From NCBI RefSeq assembly GCF_019320115.1, contig NC_089598.1, positions 26,150,657 to 26,214,656 of the forward strand: a DNA stretch of 64,000 bases, given 5' to 3'. The stretch is from Miscanthus floridulus (Eukaryota > Streptophyta > Magnoliopsida > Poales > Poaceae). Positions 9,736 through 20,692 of the stretch are shown here, piece by piece (the stretch's first letter is position 1; every line of letters begins with the position of its first letter). Below the pieces are notes generated by a model. It searched no databases. It was not told the origin of the DNA and saw nothing but the letters and a program-made list of their open reading frames with translations. Both the position numbers and the translations under genes were made by a program.

Positions 9736-12700
9736 GGTGATTGATGACAACCCGATTAAAGCTTACAAAAAGATATAAACAATTAGGCTTTTGGATTCAA
9801 TGATATATGAGAGGCTCCCCCTTAATGTGTGCAATATGAATTGAATTCATAAATGACCTTAAATGTCAATTTGCACATACTAAAACACATAGGAGACCCC
9901 CCCTAAATCATTGCATCCGTGGGGTGCAAGTGTGTGTGACAAAGTAAAACCGTGATGCATATGACAAGATATATCACACAAGAATAAATATAAAGGCATC
10001 ACATCAAGTATTTTCATTCTAGCATGTAGAGTCCTTATGAAAATAAATATAACACATGTATGTCACACATAGCACTCATTACACAAATTTCTCAAGTCAT
10101 ATCTCTCCCCTTGTCATAGCTACTCTCCCCTTTCATAGCTAGACACAAGGTTGCACTCTTGAAGCTTTAAACATATCTCTCCCCCTTAAGCTTTCATCTC
10201 TCTCCTCCTTAAGCTTTAATCATATCTCTCCCCCTTTGTCATCTATCGCCAAAAAGGGTCACACAAAGCACAAAGGGTGCTTAAGGTTAAAACTTTGTAC
10301 TAATCTCTCCCTCTTTGTATTAACCTCTCCCCCTTTGTCATCTTAAAGAGGTTGTACTTGTCACTTGTTTGCAATTTAAAATAGATCAAGTACATGGGTT
10401 TACTAGCTCATGAACAAACTCATACACTAATCACTAGATTATATAACCATTCAAGCAACAGTGGTAGTCTATGAATCTAAAAAATTTCATTTGTAATGCA
10501 TGATCCTATAAGCATGTACTATATGCACTAACTGCATACTAGTAAGGGATGAAAAATGATCATGCACAATACAATGATACCTTTGCTATATTGGAGAGGA
10601 AGATAGTCATATAGATTTCAATTCATTTCTCCAATAGCACCATGAAGTCCAATTATAAGCTTGGTGAAGACCAATAGATACCAATTCTTTAAATTCCTAT
10701 TCTTCACCCTTATGAATTGAGAATCACTAATGATCAAGTGCACTCTTCTTGTTGTGGTTAGCTTGCTTCTTCTTTGATCATTGCTTGCTTGAGAGAACTA
10801 AAAGATGCACCACTTGTAATACCACTTGAAATTTCATGATACCACTTGCAATTTCATGACTTGTTCTCTTTTGGGTGTTGCTTGCTTTCTAGACCAATCT
10901 CTTGATTTTCTTCAACCAAGTACCTCAAATGTCCCTTTAGATTACCACTTCAATTTTAGCCATCCAAGCCTAGAGCGAAGTGACCTCTGTCCAAAGAATC
11001 ATCCTTGATACTCACTTGAAATAACTTGAAAGGAAACCACTTGATCCACTTGAAAGATTTTGTTTGATTGATCCATATTGTTGGACTTAATTTGATGAAT
11101 AACTTGGAATCCTTCTTTAAGTCCTTTTCTTTCTACTTGTTTAAGTCCTTTTGTTTCTATCAAAAGATCTCCAATTATCACTAGAACTTAAACTTCATCT
11201 TCATCTTGATTTTGGTCTTGATCTCTAGCTTGAGTACCAAATGTGTACCAGATACACTCTTCAAACAAATTGTCTTGTACTCATCATTTGTCATGCTTCT
11301 ATCTCAAACCAAAACCAAAATATAGGTACCTCAATCACTTATAGATATGATTCTAATTTGAGGACCTTTGAATCTAAGTGACTTTTGATCAATCCAATAA
11401 TTATCACTTTCCTGGCAGATTCTGTACTCTTCAAAGAATAAATCATATCTCCCAAAGTACATATCCAAAAACCACAAAATTTGGTGAAGATGTGACACAC
11501 TAAGCCTTCTAGTAGCTGTAAAAATTTTAGCTTCTTTTGACTTCTATATTGCTACCAGATTTCATATCTTTCCACACTGCTACATGCTGAAAACTGCTGC
11601 ACTATAGCTGACAAAGATCTACTCCAAATCCAAAGTATCACTTATCCAAATCTCATAAAATTTGCACAGCAACTAATACCATAAGTGTAGAGCATGCAGA
11701 CCAAATTTTAAGCCAATACAAATAGATTTGGTTACTCAAACATGTCTATGATCACTGCTACCTCAGATTTTCAATATTGGACATATTTCAATAATTGAGC
11801 TATTTTTCTCCAATTTGAACCAAACTTGAAATCAACTTGTTTGAATACTCTCACAAGACATATGTCCATTCAAACCACTTACTAGAAGAAATCTTATGAA
11901 CATATCCAATCAAACCAACTTCAAACTTGATTACTTAAGCATTTAATCCATTCAAACATCTCATAGCAAGCAACATATGCATATATATCCAATTCAATTA
12001 ACTTATATGCACCCAAATAAACTTTGATCAACAAGAGATATACCTTGATAGCTTATGATCATCTTTGCAAGCTTCAACTCCACTTATTTGCAGGCCTTCA
12101 AATATATCAATAAATTTCCACAACTTGAATATGACACTTGTATGTTGATAGCATATGGACTTCACTCAATTTTGACTTGGCATTGGGATAGAATTGCACT
12201 AGGCTTCAATACTTGACTCAACATAAGATGAACAATAATAATTCCATTAAATCAAGTCTCCAATGCCATGGTACCTACAAACAATCATCCACTTTTCGAT
12301 GGTACCCCAAACTAGTTTGGGTCCTCTCATGTTAGATGCAACATACTTAGGCATAGCCTTAGTATGAATAGCGGAATTTTTGCAATACTAACCAATAAGG
12401 TACAATAACAAACCTTCCTAGGCATAATATTTGCATCAATTGAAATAGGCTTAGGATTCTCACTTAGGGGACATGAATTAGCCAAGAATTGATTTTCTCT
12501 TTTTCGAATATTTGGCAAATTTATGATTTTCAAAAACTTGAGAGAGATTTTAGACGGACATAGGGATTTTTATGGACTTGAGAGAACCATGTCACATGTG
12601 ATTAGGCAAATAATCAACCAAGGGTAGCAATAATCACAATATGACATGACTAGGTCACAAAGACAAAAAAAAACACATGATTTTCAAAAACCACACCACC

Positions 12701-12827
12701 TACACATGCTAGTTAGGGATTTTGAAAAACATCTATCCTATATCACACAAATGCACACACTAGCATATAAAGGGCCTTAGATGCACTTACAATGCATGTA
12801 TGTAAATACATACCTTTGTCTTGAGCC

Positions 12828-13091
12828 CACAATATCACCACTGAGATAATACATGGCATGACAACATCATGTTGACCTCACTTGTCAAATAATCATACCA
12901 TATATGAAATCAATTTTCATTCAAAGGACTACAAATAATACTAGATAAATTTGTTAGTCCACAATATCACCACTGAGATAATACATGGCATGACAACATC
13001 ATGTTGACCTCACTTGTCAAATAATCATACCATATATGAAATCAATTTTCATCCAAAGGACTACAAATAATACTAGATAAATTTGTTAGTC
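12828..13091. repeat. 132-bp tandem duplication inside element B
   Basis: Two adjacent copies, each starting with the phrase CCACAATATCACC, differ by about one base (TTCATTCAAA versus TTCATCCAAA). Near-identity implies a very recent slip or unequal exchange. Confidence 0.88.
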
Positions 13092-13365
13092 CACAATGGT
13101 GCAAAATAGAAACTGAGCTCCCCCTAAATAAGTACCACAAGTATTTTGAATGACTTTCAACAAGCACTTTATTCTTTTAAGAATTTGGGAGTCAAATTTC
13201 TATTTTGACCAACACAAAGTGATTTGCCATATTTAAAATTCATTGAGACATACTCACAACCCACTTAGGTTTGATAGATCACAAGCTTCTGAGCAAATTA
13301 AGGATATATGAAATCATATGGATCAAACCTCAATTGCATCCCAATTAGTGCTCTGGTTCCTGCCA

Positions 13366-13408
13366 TACCGGACACGTCCGGTAGACATACCGGACACGTC
13401 CGGTAGGT
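13366..13408. repeat. Paired CCGGACACGTCCGG palindromes
   Basis: ATACCGGACACGTCCGGTAG occurs twice, nearly back to back, 24 bp apart. It is a perfect dyad of the CCGGACA type that I associate with other grass Sireviruses (memory, not checked). It differs from the GTCGGGACTTCCGAC dyads that fill the LTRs of the same element. Confidence 0.8.
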
Positions 13409-13821
13409 GCAGGACAGAAACAATTGAAGCGCTGCTTATGATTCTTCGTTTTAGCTCTAGTACTTCTTGTATGCCTGCATCTGAACAAATGCATTGCTCT
13501 ACTAGAGAGCCATTAAAAGCATCACATGGCAAACATGATAATTATTAAATGAAACTAATTAGCCACTTCCAATTATTTCACAAATATGCTTATTTGTGAG
13601 CCATTGAGCACTAAACACAAAGTGGCTATCCTATAAGGTTTTTAGGTACTTGTTATTAATGGTAGAGATGAAGTAAATGATATGGTCATTGATTTATCTT
13701 CGGGTCAACCATATATGAGATTATGATAAGAATTGATTGATAGATTGAGTGAATATTGTCAAATTGTTTGCTCAACCACCCCGAAGCTTTCATCTCACCA
13801 CCAAGTACCTACATTATCAAC

Positions 13822-15744
13822 CTAAGCACATTTTGGTACCCAACTCTTGTTGGGTCCTTTTGGGTTAGTCAACAAGTGCTTAGGCACCCAAATGGCCTTA
13901 GTACTAGTTTGTGGTGAACACATCACCTTGCTAGTGCTAACTCCATTTGAGGTCTTCCTAAGCATATTATTATAAACAAATGTGTTCGGCTTAGGGACGT
14001 TACCTTTTGGGCAATCATAGCTTAGATGCCCCTTTCTTCCACAAGCATAGCATATGCGACCTTTGTTTGCTCTATGCTTGTTTTGCTTGTATGGACATCC
14101 ATCAACCTTGTGGCCCATCTCATTGCATCCATAGCATCTTCTTGTTGCAACTTGGGCTTCCTTTCTTGACTCTTGATATATAGGGCATTTCTTGGTAGGA
14201 TGCCCCAATTTCTTGCTCATGAGACAAGCGCTTTGTCCATCACTCTTCACTTGCTTGGCCTCCTTGATTGAAACCTTTTGAGTGGCGGCTTCAACCTTGT
14301 CGGCCCAATTCTTATGTGGACACGTAGCCCACTCATGTCCATACAATCCACAACCATAGCACATCCTTTTTTCATATTTCTTGCTCTTGGTTGTGTTGGC
14401 CTTGCTTGAAATGTGATTCTTTTGTTGGGTTTTGGAGGAAGCAAGGTTTGAACCCTTCTCAAGCTTCTTCACCATGTTATCACGGTTATCTTGAGAAGGT
14501 TGTGCTTTCTCCTTACCCTTCAATCGAATCACATCTTTCTTTAATCTTTTCACCTCTTCTTTGAGCTCTATGTTTTCTATAAATTTTTGCTCAATCGAAG
14601 ATTGGCTTGCTTGAGAAGCACACTCATTAGCACAAGAAATATTCAATTGAGATTGTGTACAAGTGAGTGTGTGAGTGGGAGGTTGAGATGATTTTACCGT
14701 TGTAATCACAACCTCATGAGCCACCTCAAGCATGATGCTTGATTCTACTAATTCTTCATGAGAGCACTTGAGATGAACATAGTTTGCTTGTAGCACATTA
14801 TATTTGCTTGAGAGTTCATCTAATTTTGCCTTGAGCTCAAAGTTTTCCTTCTCTAGTTGTGAAACACTAGAAGAGGAGTTAGTAACTAAAGCATGCTCAA
14901 TTGATAATTTTTCATACCTCTCATTTATGGCCTTTAGCTCTTGCAATTTGGAGATGAGAAACTTTTCTTGATTTTGAAGTGATTGCTCTTGTTTCTCATT
15001 CTCTTCCTCTAGCTCATCATTCTTCTCAACTAGCTTCATGAGAATGAGCTTGTCTTTGTTGCTTAGACGATCAAGAGTGTAGCTATCTTCAATTTCAATA
15101 TCACTCTCTTCTTGATCATCTACTCGTGCTATCTCCTTGGCTTGATCTTTCTTGCTAGCCTTCTTCTTGCTTTTCTTGGCCATGAGACACAAGTGATGAG
15201 TATCATGAGATACTGAGGTTGACTCATCACTTGGCCGCCACCGGGCTTGAGCCTCATCATCACGGACTGTCTGCTGTCCGGTTGCCTCGGCTTGCACCTC
15301 TTGCTCCGGCTCGGCGCTCTTGAGGTCTTGTGAGGCTTCTTCGCTGCATGAAGACATAATGGACATATTTTCCATTGACTCGACCTCAAGTGCATCATCG
15401 CATTTGGATTTTCCATATAACTCAACGAGTTTGATCCAAATGAGATGAGCACTCTCCGGAGGTTGTTGTCCATTGAATATTGCCTCATCTTGAACCTCTG
15501 CACTCAATGTACTCAAAATGATATTAATAGCATGAGCATTGAGTTGCACGCATATCTCTTCCTCTTTTGATAAATTCTTATAGTTGCTCCAATCAACTAT
15601 AGGAAGAGGTATGCTTGCAAACACAATATGCTCAACAAAAGGACTAATATCTCTAAAAGCATTGAGTACATGAATTGACCAAGGTAGAAAGTTTGAACCA
15701 TCATTTTGGAGAAGCATCGGCTCCAACTCGATAGGCGTCGGCAT
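13822..15744 (-). CDS. Intact Sirevirus Gag (nucleocapsid) protein, 640 aa
   Basis: The first ATG after the primer site is at 15744; the frame is also open upstream through the primer site, but only with a non-ATG start. Gag forms the virus-like particle and packages element RNA. Residues 1-130 resemble the UBN2-type copia gag domain (FLPWSIHVLNAF). About 235-350 is a Glu/Lys/Leu-rich coiled coil. Zinc knuckles CX2CX4HX4C lie at 462-475, 537-550 and 565-578. A fourth at 507-520 has its second Cys replaced by Ser. The ORF ends at SWVPKCA, just where a Sirevirus protease (DSGC...) would normally follow. There is no stop or frameshift in 1.9 kb, so the reading frame appears to be maintained or very young. 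It is the only coding capacity of B. Confidence 0.92.
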   Translation of the reverse strand: MPTPIELEPMLLQNDGSNFLPWSIHVLNAFRDISPFVEHIVFASIPLPIVDWSNYKNLSKEEEICVQLNAHAINIILSTLSAEVQDEAIFNGQQPPESAHLIWIKLVELYGKSKCDDALEVESMENMSIMSSCSEEASQDLKSAEPEQEVQAEATGQQTVRDDEAQARWRPSDESTSVSHDTHHLCLMAKKSKKKASKKDQAKEIARVDDQEESDIEIEDSYTLDRLSNKDKLILMKLVEKNDELEEENEKQEQSLQNQEKFLISKLQELKAINERYEKLSIEHALVTNSSSSVSQLEKENFELKAKLDELSSKYNVLQANYVHLKCSHEELVESSIMLEVAHEVVITTVKSSQPPTHTLTCTQSQLNISCANECASQASQSSIEQKFIENIELKEEVKRLKKDVIRLKGKEKAQPSQDNRDNMVKKLEKGSNLASSKTQQKNHISSKANTTKSKKYEKRMCYGCGLYGHEWATCPHKNWADKVEAATQKVSIKEAKQVKSDGQSACLMSKKLGHPTKKCPIYQESRKEAQVATRRCYGCNEMGHKVDGCPYKQNKHRANKGRICYACGRKGHLSYDCPKGNVPKPNTFVYNNMLRKTSNGVSTSKVMCSPQTSTKAIWVPKHLLTNPKGPNKSWVPKCA

Positions 15745-15782
15745 CCTTTTCTCACGGCGGTGAAGCTTTAGGTGAGAACCTC

Positions 15783-15794
15783 GCTCTGATACCA
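15783..15794 (-). promoter_or_regulatory. Primer binding site of element B (initiator Met tRNA type)
   Basis: On the minus strand TGGTATCAGAGC lies two bases after the 5' LTR. It is complementary to the 3' end of plant initiator Met tRNA, the usual copia primer. Confidence 0.93.
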
Positions 15795-15796
15795 AT

Positions 15797-18321
15797 TGAA
15801 AGGATCTAGGATGTCACCTAGAGAGGGGTGAATAGGCGTTTCTGATAAATCAACACCTTTAAAAGCGGAAACAATTAGTAATAGGAGTTTCCAAAATGGA
15901 AACTCCAAATCAAAGTAATACCACCCCTCACAAGTTAGCCACAAAATATATAAAAGATACTAGATAAACCTAGGGAGCCAAACAGCGGCAACCAAAGAGT
16001 TGAATCAAAATGCACTAGTCTGTTAATGTCGGAAGTCCTGACGTTTGGGTCAGAACTTCCGACATGTCGGAAGTCCCGACGATTGGGTCAGAACTTCCGA
16101 CGTGTCAGAAGTCCCAACAGTTTGAGTCAGAACTTCCAACGCAAACTGTCAGCACTTCTGACCCCAGCAGGAAATGAACTACAAGTGCTAAAATGAACTT
16201 TGTGATGCCGATAACTTACAAACCCACTTCCTAGTGGTAAGGTAAGGTGTTGGGTCACTCTCTTGACGTTGATAAGCCACCAATCCGTAGATCGAGTCCC
16301 AAACCCTAAGAAATAGCTAGAGAGAGGGAGACAACCAAATACAAGTAATTTCGAGCAAATCACAACAACAACAAGCACGCGGGAGACAAGAATTTATCCC
16401 AAGGTTCGGCAGCCCCACAAAGGAGCTCCTACGTCCTCGTTGTTGAGGTGACCACTTTGGTCGGAGTCTCTTCCACCTCCTTGCCTCACTCAAGGATACC
16501 ACAAAGGTCACTTGAGTTTCTTCACTAGAAAACAAGGGTAATACAAACTTCCCAAGGCTCTTCCACAAGATGGAAGCTCTTGGGCGACGCCTAGCCGGCT
16601 AGGGGAAAATCCCCAAGAGTAACAAATGCAAATCAAACCGGCTTGACGAAGAAATCAAGTGCTCAAGCTTGCTCAAAGTGTTTTTCTCACTCAATCCACT
16701 CTCCAATCACTCAAACCCTTTGGGAATCGAAGTTGGAAGTAAGGGAGTGAAGAGAGGGGAGCCTAGAATGCTTGGGGGCTGTTTGGCCGAGTGTTTGTCG
16801 CAATGAAATGAGTGGGCAACGGTTAGAAGTGAGGAGAGGGGTATTTATACCCCAAGTGAAAATCGAACCGTTCAGATCTACATCGGAAGTTCCGACGTAG
16901 ATCCCGGGACTTCCGACGTATGAAGAAAACACTGTTCACAACAGGTCAGAAGTCCGTGTGTGCAAGTCAGTGTCGGAACTTCTGACAAACGTCGGGACTT
17001 CCGACGGTCATCACTTCCGACGTACGTCGGGACTTCCGACGGGTACAGTTAATCAAACAGCCAACACCGCTGAGGCCGGGACTCCCGGCTTGGGTCAGGT
17101 CAGTGTCGGAACTCCCGACGAACATCGGAACTTCCGACGGTCGGAACTCCCAGCGAACGTCGGGACTTCCGACGTGCACAGACAGCGAGCAGTCAGAAGA
17201 ACCATCGATGCTGGGACTGCTGGCATGGGTCGGGACTTCTGACTGTCGGGACTTCCGACACACGTCGGGACTTCCGACTGTCGGGAGTTCCGACACACGT
17301 TGGGACTTCCGACGTCCACAGTCACCGCGCAGGCTGTGACTGAGAGTCAGCACTTCCGGCAAGAGTCATGACTTCCGACTATCGGGAGTTCCGGCGTACG
17401 TCGGGACTTCCGACACCGACAGTCACAGAAAATTATTCTATGTGCTCGTGAAGTGCTAGAGTGTCTCTCTTTTGATTTAATTAATATGCTTGAGCACTCT
17501 ATCTTCCTCAGACCACCTAAACTTGCATCCCTCTTAATAGTACGGCATTCCTATGAACTCAAATTTAAAGTATAAGGAAATTAAACCTTTTGAGTTGATC
17601 TCTTTGAACCGAAGCCGTGTTTTCCAATCTTCATCAAGTGAGGGTGCCAATCATGTTGATATTGATCTTTTCACTTGAGCATAGCCATCTTGAGCACGTG
17701 ACTTGATTCCATTCATCAAATATGAATAACTCTAAATGCATCAAGTCACTTCCAATGCTTTGTCCAATATAGGTTTGATCCTCCACAACAATATGACCGT
17801 CGCAGCTTGATTAGTACCTCAACTAAATGCAAGTACTTCCTTCTTCACCCTAGCTAGGTTCTTCGGCCGCCAAGCCGTCGCTTGCCCTTCACCCTTGCTT
17901 AGTACCTCGAAGCCTTTCCTTGCTATCTTCACCATCTCAAGCCACTAAGTCACATCTTGTGTTGAATCATCCATTCATTTGTATTGTTGTCTTTTTCATT
18001 TCAATTTAGCAAGCTTCAAATATGAGACCATTCCATATGCAATCCCTCATTTCTCATTAATTAACTTTTATCGTGCTTGCTTTCACATAGATCATTGAAA
18101 TCCCACAATAAATAAGCCTTTGCATGAATTTCATTTGCATTGTTGTCTTGTGCTTGAATTAGATTGTTTATACAACAATACATCATTTTGGCTTTATACA
18201 ATTTCATCAAGTATCTGTGAGATAATCAATTTCCTGTCTAACACTTAGCAAACATGTTAGACTTTTAATCGTGTTGTCATTCAATCATCCAAAACTCACT
18301 AAAGGGCTAGATGCACTTTCA
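15797..18321 (-). repeat. 5' LTR of Sirevirus B (2525 bp)
   Basis: Same structure as the 3' LTR, at an exact offset of 8600 bases. It holds the promoter for gag: dyad array 16875-17415, minus-strand TATA box 16842-16849, R/U5 towards 15797. Small dyad clusters also occur at 16027-16160. About 27 substitutions and no indels separate the two LTRs by my count. Confidence 0.95.
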
Positions 18322-18326
18322 GAAAG

Positions 18327-19440
18327 ATTAAATTTATATGATTATGGCATTAGTTGATGGGATCTACAACTTTGTAGCTCACAACACTTCTGTTTGATGT
18401 CGTCTTGGTACCGAAATGATCAATACATTGTTCATATCCGTATGAAGAAAAGCTATAGATGTGAACATTGCATCGGTAAAAGTTGTATGTCTAAACACTT
18501 CACTGATTATTTCAGTACTAATATAGCTTCAAACACAAAAGTTGTAAGCTACAAAGTTGTAGATCTTATTAAGCTCGGGCGATTTTCATATAAGTCCACC
18601 CCAGCTCAAATGGAAAAAAAAACTATGATTATTTAAACATACACGGAAAAGAAAATTCGCTAATTGGAGATTCTGTCAATAGAAATGTTGAACTTTAAAT
18701 CTTTTCATTTCAATTGGTGAGAGTAGTATACTTCTGCAGTTGTTTTATTATTAATCCAATTATGTATGTGAAAACTAATTTAAATAAAAAAAATCACATC
18801 AGACTTGGAGTCGCGAGATATCGTTGTGCAAAATCTTATTCCTCTTTTGCTTCATGGAACATTTGAGATTGGTCGACCCACTTATGAGCATAGTGATCTG
18901 ATGATGATGTCAACATATGATGGTTCTGCCGATGTCAAATGGTTTTATTTTTGGGGGATTTTTCTTTGTTTTATTCTTAGAATTTTATATTTTCAAATAT
19001 ATATCTCCGCGGCAATTTTGTTCTTGTTCATTGGCTTTTCTTTGTGATGCCAATTTTGCCCATGAACCTTCATCTTCTTTTGTTCCATCACCTAATTATT
19101 TTTGGTTTATGGTAGTATGTTTTGTGTTCATCGTAATTTTACTCATGTTTTTTTATTCATCGAAATAGCGTTTTCTTGTTCATGTAAATTTAATTTAATT
19201 TTAATTCCCGACTGTTATATATTTTTCTTCGCCACACAATGATTCCTTTTTTGTGTTAGTTATTTTTTTTCTATGGCTATTATTGATGTTTTTTGGTGCA
19301 TGCTAATGTAAATTTCTATTTTGTTCCATCATAGCGATTTTTATATTATGCAAACAAGAACAGATAATATTTCTTGAAAGAATTTTTGTTTAAGAAAGTC
19401 TGTGCTGATGTCAGAAAGTAACGTTGGTGAGGTCAGCAAA
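18327..19440. other. Non-coding AT-rich DNA between element B and the kinase gene
   Basis: No supported gene. Phrases such as GATCTACAACTTTGTAGCTCACAAC (about 18362) and AAGCTACAAAGTTGTAGATC (about 18546) repeat in relaxed form and resemble the tract left of B. They look like interior of an older transposon. The stretch 18940-19350 is T-rich low-complexity DNA without ORFs of interest. Confidence 0.55.
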
Positions 19441-19474
19441 GCCTCGCCGTCATAAACCCAGAGCAGTCAAGCCA

Positions 19475-19514
19475 TTTTCGCGGCAGTCAAGCAGTTTTCG
19501 CGCGCCCGCGAAAA
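19475..19514. promoter_or_regulatory. Cluster of E2F-like sites upstream of the kinase gene
   Basis: TTTTCGCGG at 19475 and the inverted pair TTTTCGCGCG/CCCGCGAAAA at 19495-19514 match the E2F consensus TTTSSCGC or close variants. A near-direct repeat, CAGTCAAGC, precedes both. They lie about 240-280 bp before the ATG. E2F sites mark genes expressed around the G1/S transition, which fits a CDK-like kinase. Function is inferred from sequence only. Confidence 0.5.
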
Positions 19515-19756
19515 GCCGAAAACGCGAGGCCCTTATCCTACTTGAAACCAAAAATTGAATTCGAGTCGGAGTCGTAACTCGTAGGCGTAAGAGCGACGCC
19601 ACCGGCCACCACCATCGCAGCTGTCGGATCCCCTTCCCTCCCCTTCTGCCAATCGCTTCGTTCCATCTCGATTCGCAATTCGCTTTCTCTCTGCTCTCCG
19701 CTCGACTTTCGATCCCAGATTCCCACTGCCTTCTCTCCCAATCTCGAGTTGAGATC

Positions 19757-20692
19757 ATGTCTGCGGCGGTGCCGACGGCTCGCAAGCGCCCGGCACCGGA
19801 CCAAGAAGCACGCGCTGCTGACGCGAACAAGCGACCGCGGCACAGCGGTCCCCGGAGCATCGACGAGTTCGAGCTGTTCGAGGTGCTCGGCGAGGGTGCC
19901 GAAGGCGTCGTGCGCAGGGGGCGCGACCGCCGCACCGGCAAGAAGGTGGCGCTCAAATGGATCGGCCACCCCGATCGCCGCGCGCTCGCCATGGAGGCCG
20001 GCTGCCTCCACGTGTGCCGCGGCCACCCCTCCATCATCGGTATCCAGGATGTCGCCGCCGACCCTAGCACTGGGGACGTCCACCTTGTGTTGGAGCTGGT
20101 CCACGGCGGGGTAAGCCTCCGCGACTCCATGTGGAGGCCCTTGTCCGAGGACGTGGTCTGCGTGATGATGCAGCAGCTCCTCAGCGCTGCCAAGAAGATC
20201 CATAGTGTGGGCTTCATCCATCGGGACATGAAGCCAGAGAACATCCTCGTCTGCCCTTTCGGCGAGCTCAAAGTGTGTGACTTTGGATCGGCGACGCGAC
20301 AGAAGCCCGCCGGGAAGGCGCATGAGGCCTCCCCCGTCGGGACGCTGCAGTACAACGCGCCGGAGCTGCTCGACGGCAATTGGTACTACGGCCCGGCTGT
20401 CGACATGTGGGGCCTCGGGTGCGTTATGGCGGAGCTTCTAAGCGGTGAGACTCTGTTCCACGCAGAGACACATGAGGAGATGTTTGACGAGATGTCCGAG
20501 CTTCGAGATCGGATGACCTCTGCAGCCGGAAAGCTTGATCCAGAATGTTTGGCAGATCTGTCGGAGATTGGGCGTGATGTGCTGACAGGCCTGCTGGCCT
20601 TCTGCCCTGAGAAGAGGCTCACCGCGGCGGAAGCGCTTGAGCACCCGTGGTTCAAGAACTTCAAGTCACCCTGGACACATGACATTGTTTAG
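19757..20692 (+). CDS. Cyclin-dependent-kinase-like Ser/Thr kinase (CDKF-like), 311 aa, intronless
   Basis: A complete protein kinase in one exon. The basic, Ala-rich N-terminus (residues 1-33, KRPAP and NKRPRH) could hold a nuclear signal. Kinase domain from about 37: glycine loop GEGAEGVV (45-52), catalytic Lys67 in VALKW, a candidate helix-C Glu80, HRDMKPEN (155-162), DFG (175-177), APE (201-203), DMWGLG (216-221). All catalytic residues are present, so it should be active. The GTLQYNAPELL activation segment and CMGC-like C-lobe resemble the small intronless CDKF-type kinases annotated in grasses. A PSTAIRE helix is absent, so cyclin dependence is unproven. Coding GC is far higher than in the surroundings. 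The ATG lies in GAGATCATGTCTGCGG, with a GC-rich leader of roughly 200 bp. A long antisense ORF over it is a composition shadow. Confidence 0.92.
   Translation: MSAAVPTARKRPAPDQEARAADANKRPRHSGPRSIDEFELFEVLGEGAEGVVRRGRDRRTGKKVALKWIGHPDRRALAMEAGCLHVCRGHPSIIGIQDVAADPSTGDVHLVLELVHGGVSLRDSMWRPLSEDVVCVMMQQLLSAAKKIHSVGFIHRDMKPENILVCPFGELKVCDFGSATRQKPAGKAHEASPVGTLQYNAPELLDGNWYYGPAVDMWGLGCVMAELLSGETLFHAETHEEMFDEMSELRDRMTSAAGKLDPECLADLSEIGRDVLTGLLAFCPEKRLTAAEALEHPWFKNFKSPWTHDIV

Larger units (their letters stand above)
9736..13821 (-). other. 4.1-kb non-coding interior of element B, in place of pol
   Basis: No ORF of a retroelement enzyme is detectable on either strand. The stretch is AT-rich with repeated ATCTCTCCCCCTTT phrases at 10100-10350, a 132-bp tandem duplication at 12828-13091, and a pair of a different palindrome (CCGGACACGTCCGG) at 13368-13407. 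Near 12300-12365 the minus strand spells a degenerate phrase (KAMPKYVASNMRGPKLVWG) resembling the end of the intact gag (VPKHLLTNPKGPNKSWVPK). A second, decayed gag-pol linker may therefore remain here. Confidence 0.65.
7197..18321 (-). mobile_element. Complete gag-only Sirevirus retrotransposon B (non-autonomous)
   Basis: Two 2525-bp LTRs (7197-9721 and 15797-18321) align at a constant offset of 8600 with no indels. They flank a 6075-bp interior and are bounded by a perfect 5-bp duplication, GAAAG, at 7192-7196 and 18322-18326. The element reads on the minus strand: 5' LTR, primer site, intact gag, about 4.1 kb of non-coding DNA, polypurine tract, 3' LTR. There is no protease, integrase, reverse transcriptase or RNase H. 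By eye I count about 27 LTR differences (~1%), mostly transitions, so insertion is recent. With the commonly used grass rate near 1.3e-8 per site per year this is of the order of 0.4 million years. Mobilisation would need enzymes from another Sirevirus; A shares its R/U5 and palindrome type. Confidence 0.95.

Noticed and set aside
15783..15794. tRNA-like sequence as a tRNA gene
   Set aside because: It is only the 12-base complement of a tRNA 3' end, exactly where a primer site should be.
19450..20379. Long minus-strand ORFs (309 and 261 codons) over the kinase gene
   Set aside because: They are exact antisense of a GC-rich coding exon with all kinase motifs on the plus strand; no recognisable domain.
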